The notes under the pieces were generated by a model. That model did no database searches and was not told where the DNA came from. It saw nothing but the letters and a program-made list of their open reading frames with translations. Positions 34,131-45,600 of a stretch of 64,000 nt of DNA are shown here, one piece after another. The stretch lies in the NCBI RefSeq assembly GCF_000344685.1, contig NW_006920413.1, positions 2,567,482-2,631,481 on the forward strand, given 5' to 3'. Each line of letters begins with the position of its first letter. The stretch's first letter is position 1. Position numbers and translations under genes: made by a program. The DNA is from Gloeophyllum trabeum ATCC 11539 (Eukaryota > Basidiomycota > Agaricomycetes > Gloeophyllales > Gloeophyllaceae).

Positions 34131-34828
34131 GTGGTCATGGCTGGTTCAAGCTACAACCAGTGGCCAAACGCCGTCCTCGCCACCCTGCTCGCTGTCACCG
34201 CACTCAACGTCGGCTTCACGTGGTACAACCTCTCGCAGCTCTCGCAGCTCCTACCTCCCAAGAGGAAATACAGTACGCCTCCTTCCTTCCCCGTCCCCTC
34301 CTTGCCTACGAGACCACTCACCCACACACAGGCTACATCGGGCACGACCACCCCGACCAGCTGCCCATCGACCTCCCGGAGGTCGGGCTCGTCCTCACCC
34401 CCGACGCCGAGCACTTCGACCTGTGGAACGACACCGAATGGGGCGCGCTCTTCCCCACCTCCGGCTTCGTCCCGCTCCCCGCGCCCCAGAACCAGACGAC
34501 CTTCCTCATCTCCATGACCCACCAGCTGCACTGCCTCGACGTCATCCGCGTCGGCTTCCTCACGAACCGCACGGGCGCGGCGGAGCATGTCCAGCACTGC
34601 CTGCGCTACCTCCGCCAGGCGGTCCTGTGCTACGCGGACACGACGCTCGAGGAGGACGAGCCCGCGTGGTTCCCCGAGGAGCGGCGGTGGCGGCATGGAG
34701 GCAGTGGCGTGGGCAGTGTGCATCGGTGCAGGGACTGGACAGTCGTTAATAGGTATTTGAGAGAGCATTTGCCTCCCCCGGTGGATTGGCCGCCGCCAGA
34801 GGAGGAGGGGGAGGGGGTGAGTGCATGA
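34131..34828 (+). CDS. UstYa-type (DUF3328) peptide-modifying oxidase
   Basis: In ascomycetes, UstYa proteins oxidise and macrocyclise ribosomal peptides in the secretory pathway (ustiloxin, phomopsin and asperipin types). Two exons, 34131-34272 and 34332-34828, join in phase to 212 residues. After a short N-terminus, AVLATLLAVTALNVGFTWY is a single membrane anchor. The lumenal part carries the two family-defining HxxHC motifs: HQLHC in MTHQLHCLDVIR and HVQHC in EHVQHCLRYLRQ. It also has HPDQLPIDLPE upstream and a RCRDWTVVNRYL segment near the end. All expected His and Cys residues are present. A second in-frame ATG at 34137 may be the real start. Three tiny secreted peptide genes and a small membrane protein flank it within 6 kb, which is the reason for the RiPP proposal. 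Its product is not known. Confidence 0.85.
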
Positions 34829-37800
34829 GAGGGTGCGTGGGTAACGGTGTGGTGTACTGAGTGTATGGGTAACTTGTTGCCGATATATGTGCTTTATTCA
34901 GAGGGCTGTAAGCTACTTTCGGTGTATAACGCATTCGCCCACGGAGCTCGAGCTGGTTGCCGTTAATCGAATGTTCAATATTCGTCGGTCGTATATTCTA
35001 TTCGCCTCTCCGCTTATGCATCTCCCTGTCCCTGCCCCTGTTCTGATTCCATGTTGGCTTCCCCTGCGGATTTCATTCCCCTGCGAGGCTTCAATCTCAC
35101 CATAATAATATGCGACTGGCATATATACAGAGGTAAAGCGCGGATCCGGAGAAGTCGTGGGCCGGACGATGATACGTGCATTTAGACTATGACATACAGT
35201 ATTCACCCGTGGAAGGGACCCTTTCGCGGGATTCTAACCCAGGAAAACCTCCTCTCAATCGTACTTTCGCGCCGTGCAGCACCAACGGAGTCGAGGTAAG
35301 TTCCGATGATGTTCATCTCAGAAGTGTTTCGCTCAGAGGAAAGCCAGCTCAAAGTGATCCTGAATCATCCATGGACAAAGATCCAGCGCCGTCCTAATGC
35401 GCGTCATGGAGGCACCGCGTGAGCTCGATCCTGGAATAAGGCACGGAGGCAGGGCCAACAAGAGCAGACGATTTGCTTGATAGGTATCACCACTTTCGGT
35501 ATCGGTCACAGTGCCTCTGTCTGGACAAATTTTGGAGCAGACACCGCGATGGAATTCGAGTGGCTAGATTCATTTCGTACCTCTGCCGGTTGTTCGAGCT
35601 TGTGATCCACCCCTCCTGCGTTGCACCTGGCAGATCCTTGAGCTTGAGACGTGACTTGTACGAGAGCTCCCAAGGCACGAAGAATGCTGGGAGCAAACAT
35701 AGGCGGAACCGCACAGATTCCCGTACGCGTAGAGCGGTAGCGCCGCTGGGTGCAAACCAGTCAAATAGGTGATTCTTCAATCTACTCGCCTTCGTTTACG
35801 ACGACTCATCATGGTGCCAGGATCGACGGTGCTCAGCCGCAAATCCGAGACGCACGAAGCCGGAACATCAGTAGTCGCGTGCATGGTTCCGACTCTTGCA
35901 ATCCGCCAGAAAATCTTAGCGGGAAGCAAAGGGAAATCAACGTCAAGAGTATTTGGGTCTGCTCGCTCTCACCTCGGTTGAGACGAGAGGTATCATGATC
36001 CATGATCCATGGATCAACTCCGCGCAAACAAAGGCACGAAACAACCCTAGGCCATCGCACTCAGGCTGATTTATCCCGCATTACACGGCGTTTATTGCTC
36101 CAGGATAAGCATTGTAATCAAGTGGCTGCCAGTACCGCGGCCTCGCTGGACGTGTCGTGATTCACCCGCTGGATTATACCAGAAGCTGGAGACACTTTCA
36201 GCAGACGTGTAGCTCGGATGTTCTCTGGTGACTGTCCCACTACCTACTCGCCCAACAATGATGAGTCAAGTCTTCCGAGACCGCAGGTAGTGATCCATCA
36301 TTACAGAAGCCTGTGGTGGAGGACGCCGGCCTTGCACCGTCGACTGTAGCGTATTTGGCTATATGGATACTGGTGCCAACGGGGATCCATCCATCTACGG
36401 GTCCTATCTTCTGAACAAGTTGGGCATGGGAGCATTGATCCCTGTTTAAGAGCGGAGAAAGCGACGGGGAATGAACTGCATCATGGGTGTTACAGCTCCT
36501 CTGGCAGCATAGTCAGTTCGTTGAATCTTCGTTCGAGCGGTTAATCCATTATCATTTGGCCAGGGGTTCGAGCTGCGCATGATACGGTAAGCTGATGTGA
36601 GCAAAACTGTTATATGATAGTATCAGCCAAATAACTAGGACGTGCAAGGGTGAATTTTCCCAATAGCAACTTATACGTGCGTCATCAGTGATAATATTGC
36701 CTTCACCCATGATGCGCTTACCTGTATAGGCTGTCAAAATGCGCAGGCCGAGAAATACATAGACCTACGTTCTCACCCCGTGCATCGCTCTTACGCCACA
36801 AGTGAAGTAAGTATCAGCAAGGATCATCAAAGAGCCGCTGGACTACGCAGGAGTTCCGAAAGCTTAGATCGCTGATATCGCCTAGCAAGGCCGTAGATAT
36901 GCTAGTGAAAGAATGAAGAGCGGGGACACAACCGAGAAGCATACATTGCGAGACAAGAGTCAGTCGTACCGGTACGAATCCCTTCCAGCGTAAAAAAGAA
37001 ACAGCCAGGAGTCGCTAGCATAACATTCCCATGCTCAGCCAAGTCTCGGAAGCTAGACATTGATAAATGCATAGAAGCATATCATCGCTGGATATCAACA
37101 AAGAAGCGTTCCATGAAAGATATCATGATCCACGAAACGCGCTCACCGACTACATAGAAGTGGGGATGTCATTGGATCCGCGATGACCTGCGAAGATGAT
37201 CCGTAATCGTCATTATGTGAAGGTTAGACGATGGAGACGATGGTCAACGGGACCGTGATACTTCTGAACAAGTTCGCGAAACCCACCGCCGCCAATTTAC
37301 GATATGTTTGGGAGCGGTAGAACGCTGCATATCCTCAATCCCTCCGCGGGATTAGCGATCGCGCCGAGGCTTTAACTTCAATAGGCGAGCGTCTCACCAG
37401 GTACATCTGCCACACAATGATGCATTGATGATGGAGGGCAGCTGGGATTTGATATGGCATTTGGGCATGGTTGTTCACCGACAGGGACGCCATGGACCCA
37501 GTTTATCTTCGATAATGTCATTCTTGTGATGTGCATTGCGAAGTGGATGCTCTAAATACGCATCTCTGCCTTGCTTGCCAACTCGGCATAGCCTTAGGCC
37601 TCAGCAGGGTGCGTAAGTCATCAGCGCAGTCCGAACCCCGTACGTGTGTTTGATAGTGCTGTGACTGGTACTAATCGTGTTAACAAAGCAGACAGGGTAG
37701 CACATACCGATACGTACAGTAATATAATCAACAGTTGGGACAGCACGGCATCACCACGGCGCACGAGCGCCATCATCTCATCACCAAGGCCGCGGGTGCG

Positions 37801-37939
37801 ATGCGGTGCTGCCGCACTGTATAACTTGCCATTCACATGACAGCTCAAGACCTCCGCCAGCTTCTTATAGCTGAAGCAAGGTAAGAGATCTGTCAATCAC
37901 TTATCCCCCAAGTCCGAGTCTCAGGTCAAGGCAATCAAG
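34829..37939. other. 3.1-kb gene-free stretch in the island
   Basis: No gene is supported. Open frames are short and the base composition is closer to even than in the flanking genes. Near 35996-36015 a short ATGATCC unit is repeated. I see no transposon ends or core-exon copies here. Confidence 0.5.
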
Positions 37940-38139
37940 ATGCGCAGTACACTGCTATTTTTGATCTTTCTCGCCTTCGTATCCTCGGTGCTCGCTACCC
38001 AACCAGCTGCATCAGAGAAGCCCGGTCGTAAGCGCATCATACCTCTCCTTTCGTCATGCCTGACTCTTGTGGGCGCACGGCTCGAACAGGTGGCAAACTA
38101 TTTGAGGCACATGTCCACCAAGAAGTAGGTCTGGATTGA
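37940..38139 (+). CDS. Tiny secreted peptide precursor 2 (candidate RiPP precursor)
   Basis: Two exons, 37940-38027 and 38090-38139, join in phase 1 to 45 residues. Residues 1-20 (MRSTLLFLIFLAFVSSVLAT) are a signal peptide. A short propeptide QPAASEKPGR leads directly to the core GKLFEAHVHQ and the tail EVGLD. I prefer the donor GTAAGC at 38028 over GTCGTA three bases earlier; the two differ by one residue. Reading through the intron gives a frame without the core, so splicing is needed. The core matches peptide genes 1 and 3 at L-F-E-x-H-V-H-Q. The Arg just before GKLFE is a possible processing site. Intron and 3' sequence are also similar to the orphan copy at 39247, which shows common descent. 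Confidence 0.72.
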
Positions 38140-39119
38140 GCTCCGTGAGTCAAGCATCAGTTCGTATACGCATTTGGTCTCATTAACGTGCGCTTACCGG
38201 AAGGATATGCACCTGCTGTCTCCGTGATGTGGCGTGCGTTTAAGCCACACAGCGGGTTATATATTGGAAGTCCACGAGGATGCTATTGGCTTCCACGGTG
38301 ATGTCATTTCCAGCTCTGGTCCCATCTATGAGGGCGGAAGTCAAAGAACAGCGTTCTGCGTCGTTTGCGTTGGCATGACATCAGTATTCGCAAGTTCGCC
38401 AGCTCCTGGGACTTCCGACTATGATCAAATTATTCAGTATGTATCTGTTGTGCTGAGATATAATCTCAGACACAGTTTTGGGTAAGACAATGTTTAGCAC
38501 CGGCCGCTGAGTTCGTATCTGCCTTGAGGGTTGCCGTAACTCAGTATTCATACGCTGAGAGACGCCGGAGGACTTCGTTGTCCATCGTCATCTGTCAGGG
38601 GTTCGTGGACGAGCACGCTGCAGTCATACCTCGCCAAATGCCTATAGACACACCGTATTAACGTTGTCGCGACCGGGGCTCCACAGCAATCGGCTACGAG
38701 GTGCTCAGAGACGCCTAAATCTCGCCCATCGACGGCGCAGTGCGGGAGCACCCTATGGTACATACTGTATGTGTCAGAGTGCACCCATATCCTAGCACGA
38801 TCTAGTGTGGCAGACCCTATTAGGGGTAAAGGCGGAAGTCCTGAGGTTACCTCGTTAGCTCTAAGTTCACACAGTTCACCCGGGCCAGCAAATACTGGTC
38901 ACAGAGTATGTTCAGGCTAGATCGTAGGTCCATGGTTAGTAACACTAAAGTCTCAGGAGCTGCTGGGCTTACAAACTGTGAGGTTGTGTTAACGGAAACG
39001 ACCTGGAACGTGACTCTTAGGATGGTTGCTTGGATAGCACAGAGCACTCCGACAAGTCCTTGCTCAAACGCATCTGATTTCTTGCGTGCATATAGCTCGC
39101 AATAATGCACAGAAAGTAG
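38140..39119. other. Spacer after peptide gene 2
   Basis: No complete gene is seen. It would need to hold a signal-peptide exon for the orphan core exons downstream, but I cannot find one. Confidence 0.45.
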
Positions 39120-39199
39120 GACCTCTCTGGGAGGACCATGTCCACCAAGAACTAGGTCCAGAGAAACTCGTTAGTGCGTGCATTAGCCGTACTTCTTGA
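39120..39199 (+). pseudogene. Orphan core exon A of the peptide family
   Basis: After a good 3' splice site (AAAGTAG) the frame reads PLWEDHVHQELGPEKL and ends at a TGA at 39197-39199. WEDHVHQ corresponds to FEDHVHQ of peptide gene 1. No signal-peptide exon is visible upstream, so it is a remnant, an alternative second exon, or an internal exon joined to the next copy. A possible donor (CTC|GTTAGT) lies at 39168-39170. Confidence 0.5.
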
Positions 39200-39246
39200 T
39201 GATGCCTCCCTTGACTTCGTCGTGCATGTAGCTCGCGAGCGGACAG

Positions 39247-39293
39247 GCGGACTATTCGAAGCGCATGTTCATCAAGATATGGGATCTGAATAA
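39247..39293 (+). pseudogene. Orphan core exon B of the peptide family
   Basis: After the 3' splice site GGACAG the frame reads GLFEAHVHQDMGSE and stops at 39291-39293. The preceding 90 bases and the sequence after the stop resemble the intron and 3' flank of peptide gene 2. No start exon is visible. It may be spliced from exon A, giving a two-core product, or be a broken duplicate. Confidence 0.5.
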
Positions 39294-40249
39294 GCTCGGT
39301 AGACAGCTGTGAGGCTCCGTGTAGGCGAGATCCGACTGGGATTCCCTAATCTGTTGGTTGACGAGGAAGTCCAGGCTCTATAGTTGACTTTGTGAGTCGC
39401 GGACGTTCATGACCCGGACAGAGCATACCTAGCTGTCGATCGTCTGTAAGAAAGATGGACATGTTCACTACCACCATTTTCACAGGCTCCAGCCGCTCGG
39501 TCGCGTGATATCGCGTTGTATATGTGCGACCTTCGAAGAAGCCCAGCAGCGTGTGAGGTGTAACGATCACTTCGGAAAACAACGACGATAATGACAAGTT
39601 GCCACCTCGGTCATCGGGACGAGCATCCAACACCGATTTTATAATTGCTCACCCACCTTGAACTGTAATTATCTCCCAGCCACTATCCCCTTTCTTCGCG
39701 TCCAAATTGGGCCGTCCTGTCCGAGCCCATTCTGCTCCGAACTCTAAGCGCCGCGTACCTGGTTTATTGAGCGCGCCGAACAGATCCATCCATCTTTTGT
39801 TAGACATCAAATCTGCCACCTGTCTGCTTATGACCCACTGCTACGAGTATAGTTGACTTGCCGTCAACGCCTCCCTGCAGAATTGATATGCGGCTAAAAA
39901 TACGGGTCTCAATGAGCACTCTTAAGCAAAGACTGGCCAACAATGCTCGCGTTGAAGGTCGGACAGCTGATAGAGGATTGGATCCAACTCACTCACGCCC
40001 TAATACCAAATACTCGACCGAAGACGTCGCGAATGACATTAGCGTCAAAACACTTGCCAGACCCGTGCTTGAGCGGCAATCCTATCCTACTGACGGGCGC
40101 AAGCATCACACCGGCCTGCGATGAACAAGAACTAAATATAGTTCAGCTTGTCAGCCACAGTATAAAGGTAGAACCCCGCCTTACCTGCCTACCTGAGCCC
40201 TCTCGTCCCGTCTGCGAGCCAGGAAAAATATACCTCCTAACTCCCAACT
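39294..40249. other. Promoter side of peptide gene 3
   Basis: No gene is supported in about 950 bp. It contains the TATA-like box of peptide gene 3 at 40161. Confidence 0.45.
40161..40167 (+). promoter_or_regulatory. TATA box of peptide gene 3
   Basis: TATAAAG, 89 bp upstream of the ATG at 40250. Confidence 0.5.
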
Positions 40250-40491
40250 ATGCGAACCATCTTTGCGCTCTTCACGCTCGTGGTGTCAGTTATGTCAGCC
40301 GTAGCGGTACCTGCACCCGTACAACCCCGAGGTAAGCAAACTGCAGTTCCCGCCCTGATCCCTCGCGCTGAACGCTGACACTGGCGTCACGCGCAGCTGA
40401 CAAGGGCGTCCTCTTCGAGGAGCATGTACACCAGAGTATCCGAAGCCCCGGAGACGACGGTACGCCATCCGCGCAAGAAGTATCCCTGTAA
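40250..40491 (+). CDS. Tiny secreted peptide precursor 3 (candidate RiPP precursor)
   Basis: Two exons, 40250-40331 and 40397-40491, join in phase 1 to 58 residues. MRTIFALFTLVVSVMSAVAV is a signal peptide. The linker PAPVQPR crosses the splice to ADKGVLFEEHVHQ, followed by a longer tail (SIRSPGDDG, ending AQEVSL). The first exon has the same length as that of peptide gene 1 on the opposite strand 10 kb away. The Arg two to four residues before the core recurs in all three precursors. There is no dibasic Kex2 site and only one core, unlike ustiloxin or epichloecyclin precursors, which carry several. It is the member closest to BOS1, where the island ends. Confidence 0.72.
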
Positions 40492-40864
40492 CGTTCCGCT
40501 CACGGGCTACCCTCAGTACGGCACTCATATATCAAACCGTGATTTGCGTCTCCTGCACGAGAATAATACGGGGGCGGAGCCTAATGCGCAGCGGATACGG
40601 CGACAGATAGTGTTAATGAAGAAAGAATACCAGAGATACTATACAGAACTCACGAGGATGACGGTTGTCCCTTATCTCCCGGACTATGAGTGCTCCAACC
40701 ATGTTTTCAGAGCCCTCGCGTAAGTCACAGACACCCATCAGGTCCGGCGGGACCCTTGGTGATAGGAGAATATATCCAGAAACATACAGACAATAAAATA
40801 CGACTAAAAGCATCTGTACAGATACCAATGTCCAGCAACAGAGTGAATGGGTATACCCGTCTCC
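40492..40864. other. Convergent 3' flanks of peptide gene 3 and BOS1
   Basis: No coding feature is supported. Confidence 0.45.
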
Positions 40865-41845
40865 TCACCCCAAATACCGCCAAATGAGATAGAAACAAAA
40901 GAACGTGAATATCGCACCCGCGAAGAATATGTACATATCCTGCGTACTGCAAACCAATGAGCCAATCAGTCACATTCTCCACTTCACCGATAAAAGAACC
41001 TGAACAGCGGCGAACGGCACGCACCTGCGCCGCTCAATCCAGCCGATGACATCCCTACTCATTCCGAGAGTGTTCGCCGCATCTAGCAGCCGGCGCTGTG
41101 TGCCCTTGAGCACGTTGCGCTGGTCGACGAGGTTGTCGAGCACCTCGCGGCCCTGCGCGAGGAACTCGTCCAGCCGCGCCTCCGTGTTCTGGATGAACGT
41201 GTGTTCGCGGAGCGCGTGGTCTTCCCGAAGCGTAGAGTTTACCAGGGGCGTGGATGCGCGGAAGGGAGAGGAAGAGGAGTCAGAGTCGGGTGGGGGGATG
41301 GTGGGCGCAAAGCGCCGTCGTGTGTCGGAGGCGCTGGGGGAGAGGGGGCCGGCTGAGGATCCGAAGAGGTCGTTGCGTTTCTGGATGCAGAGTTGAATTC
41401 ATTCAACGCTACAGGAAGTCATCCAGATCAAGACACGTACTGATGACTCCGCCTGCGTCTTCAACTGCTCAAACTGCGTCCTCAACTCCGCATAATCGCT
41501 CCGGAACTTCTGCACCCGCCTGCCCCGCCATCAGCCCTCACACCACACCATACAACACAACACTTACATCTGGGCCTTCTCCTGCTTCGCCTTGATAATC
41601 TCCCTACGCGCCATCGAGTCGTAGTCCTCGATCGTCCGGCTCATAGCAGCCAGCGACGCCGATATCTGCCCTGGCGGGTCGATCAGTGAGACGAGACGCG
41701 ACAGACAATACATATCCCGAGCAGAAGCACCAAAGAGCTGTTACGCACCTAATAACGACGCAGACGAGTCCCCATTCCGTAGCCTTTCGAGGTCGGCCTG
41801 GATAGAATTCGTCTGCCGTACGCCCAGAGTGTATAGCGAGTTCAT
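40865..41845 (-). CDS. BOS1: ER-Golgi v-SNARE BOS1 (GOSR2/membrin type)
   Basis: A Qb-SNARE for ER-to-Golgi vesicle fusion. The start MNSLYTLGVRQTNSIQADLE is at 41845. Exon 1 is 41749-41845 and exon 2 is 41568-41670, followed by further exons joined in phase. The N-terminal helix region includes LAAMSRTIEDYDSMARREII. The SNARE helix is unmistakable: RLDEFLAQGREVLDNLVDQR, then NVLKGTQRRLLDAANTLGMS and RDVIGWIERR. The last exon encodes STQDMYIFFAGAIFTFFCFY and the end of the tail anchor, LIWRYLG. The glutamine of the zero layer is present in this helix. This is a housekeeping gene and marks the right border of the accessory island. The plus-strand frame of 116 residues over it is a shadow. Confidence 0.9.
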
Positions 41846-42633
41846 AGCGGATGTAAGATAGTTCGTAGCCCCTTATGCCAGGCCTCCAAACGTCAAAGCC
41901 GTGATAGGGAGAGTTGAGAGAACGAACAAGCACGAGCTGTGGAAGGACTGCGTTCACTTTGCACGCACTTGGAACACGTCGCGGTAGACAGGACATCCGC
42001 GTGGCAGCCATGTGGCTTCCCCGGCCCGTGCCGGCAAAGCTCAACCAAGAAAGGGAATACGAGTACCATATACAGATAACCTCCTACTCTTTCTAGCCAA
42101 CACGCCGGACAGCCGCCGGGCGGGGCTCGCGCACTCTTCAGAACGACTTCATAATCTATATGCGCCCACATACATTACACTGAAGCAGAACACATAACAT
42201 ATACTGAACAGCAGCAAATGGGGGGAAAAACAAACACGAAACGAAACAACACAGCAACGAAACGCAACGATACACAGCTAAACGACAGAACAGAACGTAC
42301 ACCGAGCTATTCATTAGCACAGAACAAGTCTTAGTAAATGGTATCATACTTTGCAAAGTAACAGCTAAAGCGCGACGCGGACATCGGAGCATGGGACAAC
42401 AAACTAAAGCGCGTATATGCAGCAACGTCCGACAAGAGATGCGGCGAGATCTATCACGAGTCCGTATGCAGGAACAGGAACGTCCGAATCTTGTCGAGTG
42501 TCAAGCGAGTGAGTGCAAAGAGCGTCAGTACAGGTCTCGAGTCAGTAGTGAGCGACTTGACGGGCGGCGAGCGTCCTAAAACCACATGAATCACCATATC
42601 CGGAGGAAAACGCAGTCACCCCCTACCTCTGAA
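41846..42633. other. Intergenic region between BOS1 and the Mei2-like gene
   Basis: About 790 bp. It holds the promoter of BOS1 and the 3' flank of the Mei2-like gene. A/C-rich low-complexity sequence occurs around 42200-42300. No gene is seen. Confidence 0.45.
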
Positions 42634-45600
42634 TCACATATGCGGCGCCCGCCCCCTCTTGAACGGCGGCTGATAACTCCCCTCCGCCCTCCTCCGATCC
42701 TCCAGCCGTACCCCCCGCCCCTCCTCCTGGTGGTGGTGGTGATGCAGCCCGGGCACATACAGCGCCCCGCGATTATGCGAGCTCCGCTCCTTCCTCCGCA
42801 GATGCGTCGGCTTCGGGAACGGCTCCGGCAGCCCCTGGTTCGGCCCGTCCGAGTAGAATATCTTCGGCCGCCACTCCTCGCGCTCGTCCATGATGCACGA
42901 GTTCTTGAACTTCTCCACGAGCGCTTCCTTGCCCCTGCGACCATCCATCAGCTCTGCAGGTGGCGTAGATCACAAGGATGCGTACTGGTAGTTCGCGTAG
43001 CTCATCTGCAGCACCTTCTCACTCGAATACATATTCCTAAGACACCGCACCCGTTAGCATCCATCCGTGCTTCAAGCCCAGAAGGCCACTCACCACTTCA
43101 CACCCAACTTCGCCTTCGCAAACAGCAACAAATCCTGCACCGTAATAAAATTGACAAACGCATACCCAACATTACACCCTGTCCCCACCGCATCAGCCCC
43201 TCCCCCCTCCTCACACGAAAGACCAGCGCACGCACCATTCTGGAAATCCATCCTCAAATACAGAAAATCAATCCTCCGCGGCGTAACCCTCCCGATAAAC
43301 TCCAGCAAATCCCGATCACTCATCTTATTCGGGATATTCTTGATCATCACCGTCGTCCGCGTATCCATCCCGTCCTCAATCCGCGCCAAATTCACCTGAT
43401 TGTGCTCCGGGCGCACCTCCCTCGCCGGGCCCGCGGCCGCGTACGGCGACACGGGCGTGAGGTACGTCGGCGACAGCGCCACGGGCGACACCTGGTGCTC
43501 GTACCCCAGGTATCCCGCGTTTACGCCGCCCCCGACCCCCGCGCCCGCCATCCCGTCCGCGTGCCCGTGCATCGCGTACCCCATCCCATACGCGCTCATA
43601 TACTCCAGGTACTCCTGCTGCTGCTTCAGCAGCTCGAGCTCCTGCTGGTGGGGGTGCAGCGCGTGGGGCGCAATGTGGTACCCCCCGAACGCGTGCGGCT
43701 GCGGGCTGACGAGCTTGCGCTGCACCGGCGTCGCGTAATAATACCCCGCGTCGTTCCACGTTGCCTGGTGTTGCTGCTCGGGCATCGCGACGCCCGTGTG
43801 GTAGCCCTCCCACCCCTCCCCCTGCGCCTGCCCATACGCCGCCGCGGCCGCGTACCCCGCAGACGCCGCCGACTCGTACAGCGGCTCCCCGCCATACTGC
43901 GCCTGCGCCGCCCGTCCAAAGTCGTACACCGGCCCGGCGCTGGGATACTCCTCCGCGCCCACCCGCTCCTCCTGCACGCTCCCCCTCCTGTCCCCCTGCT
44001 CCACCCCATTGCCCACCTTCCCCACCGCATCATACAGATGATAATTGCTCCCGCGCCTCCCAAACCCGTCCACGCTCACCGCCGCCTCCTTCCGCCGATC
44101 CGCGCTGACGCTGCGCGCGCGCCCGCCGCCCGCGGGGCTCTTCAGGATCGCATGCCCGATAGGGCCGACGTCCTCGTCCTCCCCGCCAAAGCGGACCGCG
44201 CGCACGGACGGGCTCGCGCTGAGGTTGTTGTTGGTGTCCCGCATGTTCGGGCTGGGAGGAACATCCCTGGATCCTCTGCGCTCCAAGTTCGGCATGAGCC
44301 CTGCGTCTCTGGATCCTCGGCGCTCCATATTCGGTGAGAGTCCCGCGTCCCTCGAGCCCCGGCGCTCCATGTTCGGAAAGAGCCCAGCGTCCCTCGATCC
44401 CCGTCGGTCCATAATACCGGGAGGGAAACCTGCGTCCTTGGATCCACGGCGCTGCATGATGGCAGAAGGGACCGGCGTGCCGTCATCCCCCCGCTCCCCA
44501 TCCCGCTCCCTCCTGAACACCCTGAGCGTCGCGCCGAACATCGTCCGGCCGTCCAACTCGAGCGCAGAAGCGGCGTCGCGGATATCGGAATACTCCACCC
44601 TAACAATCTACATAAACGAGCGACGTGTCAGTAATTTATTCAGACCATATATAAGATGAGATAATGTCCCGAGAGGCGAACGTGGAACGAAGATCCAGAC
44701 TAGAGCGGCTCACCTCCCCGCAGACCTCCCACCCCCTCACCCTCCCGATTCCCTCAAACAGCGCACGCAGAGCGCCCACCTCCCCCTCCCTGAGGGCCGC
44801 ACCGGTAAGTCCTACACATACCTCCCCGAGCGTCTCGACCTCATCAATGAACATCGAGTGCCCGATCAACTACAATGGACGAGCATATAGTCCAATTGAA
44901 AGTCAGGTTACATATTATGTGCACGAAAATCCACAACGGAGAGCGAGAAGACGCACCACCCTCAGCTCCTCAGCACTAACAAACTTCGCCCCGATCCTCT
45001 CGCGCTCCCCGCCCTTCGCGAGCCTCACCTGCCCGCTCTCCGCCTCCCCCACGATCCCCGCGCCGTCCACCTCCCGCCGGACGCGCGCCGCCTCGCCCTC
45101 GTCCCAGAACGCGAGGACCACCACGCCGTGGCTCTCCTGCAGGCGCACGTACATACCCTTGACCTCCCCGCTATAGGGCGCGAAGAGCGTCTGGAGGATA
45201 TCCGGGGACAGGCGCGCGGGCACGCTCGATATCTACCGGCCACCGCAACAGTAAAACGAACGTCCCCAGTCCCTGTCACCCCGCGTCTTCTTCGGTAGGT
45301 CGAACAATCCACTCACCAACAAAAACCGACTGCGCTCCTCCTCAACCGCCAACCCCTCCACCCCCTGGGTGACCTCCTCCACGCTCCCGCTCCCGTCGCT
45401 CCGCATACTGCCCCCGGCGCGGCGGCCCACGACGGAGCTCGACGGCGTCAGCGGGGGCGTGAGCAGCGGCGTCCTTGGCTTCTCGCGGCCCTTGCCCTTG
45501 TCTTTGTCCTCCGCCTCGGAGTCGCTGAGGGGCTTGGCTGCCTGGCGCGGGGGCGCGAGGGTGCGCGGCTGGGGAGGCGGGTTGGGGGAGATGGGCTGGG

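Noticed and set aside
38234..38485. 83-residue plus-strand frame after peptide gene 2
   Set aside because: It lacks a signal peptide and the core motif and has no recognisable feature.
30197..40491. Tiny peptides considered as basidiomycete mating pheromones
   Set aside because: They have signal peptides and no C-terminal CaaX box, whereas those pheromone precursors lack a signal peptide and end in CaaX.
30197..40491. Tiny peptides considered as MSDIN-type cyclic peptide toxin precursors
   Set aside because: There is no MSDIN-like leader and the genes carry signal peptides; no prolyl oligopeptidase gene is nearby.
42586..44337. 583-residue plus-strand frame over the Mei2-like gene
   Set aside because: Pro/Arg/His-rich antisense of low-complexity coding sequence; the Mei2 RRM lies on the other strand.
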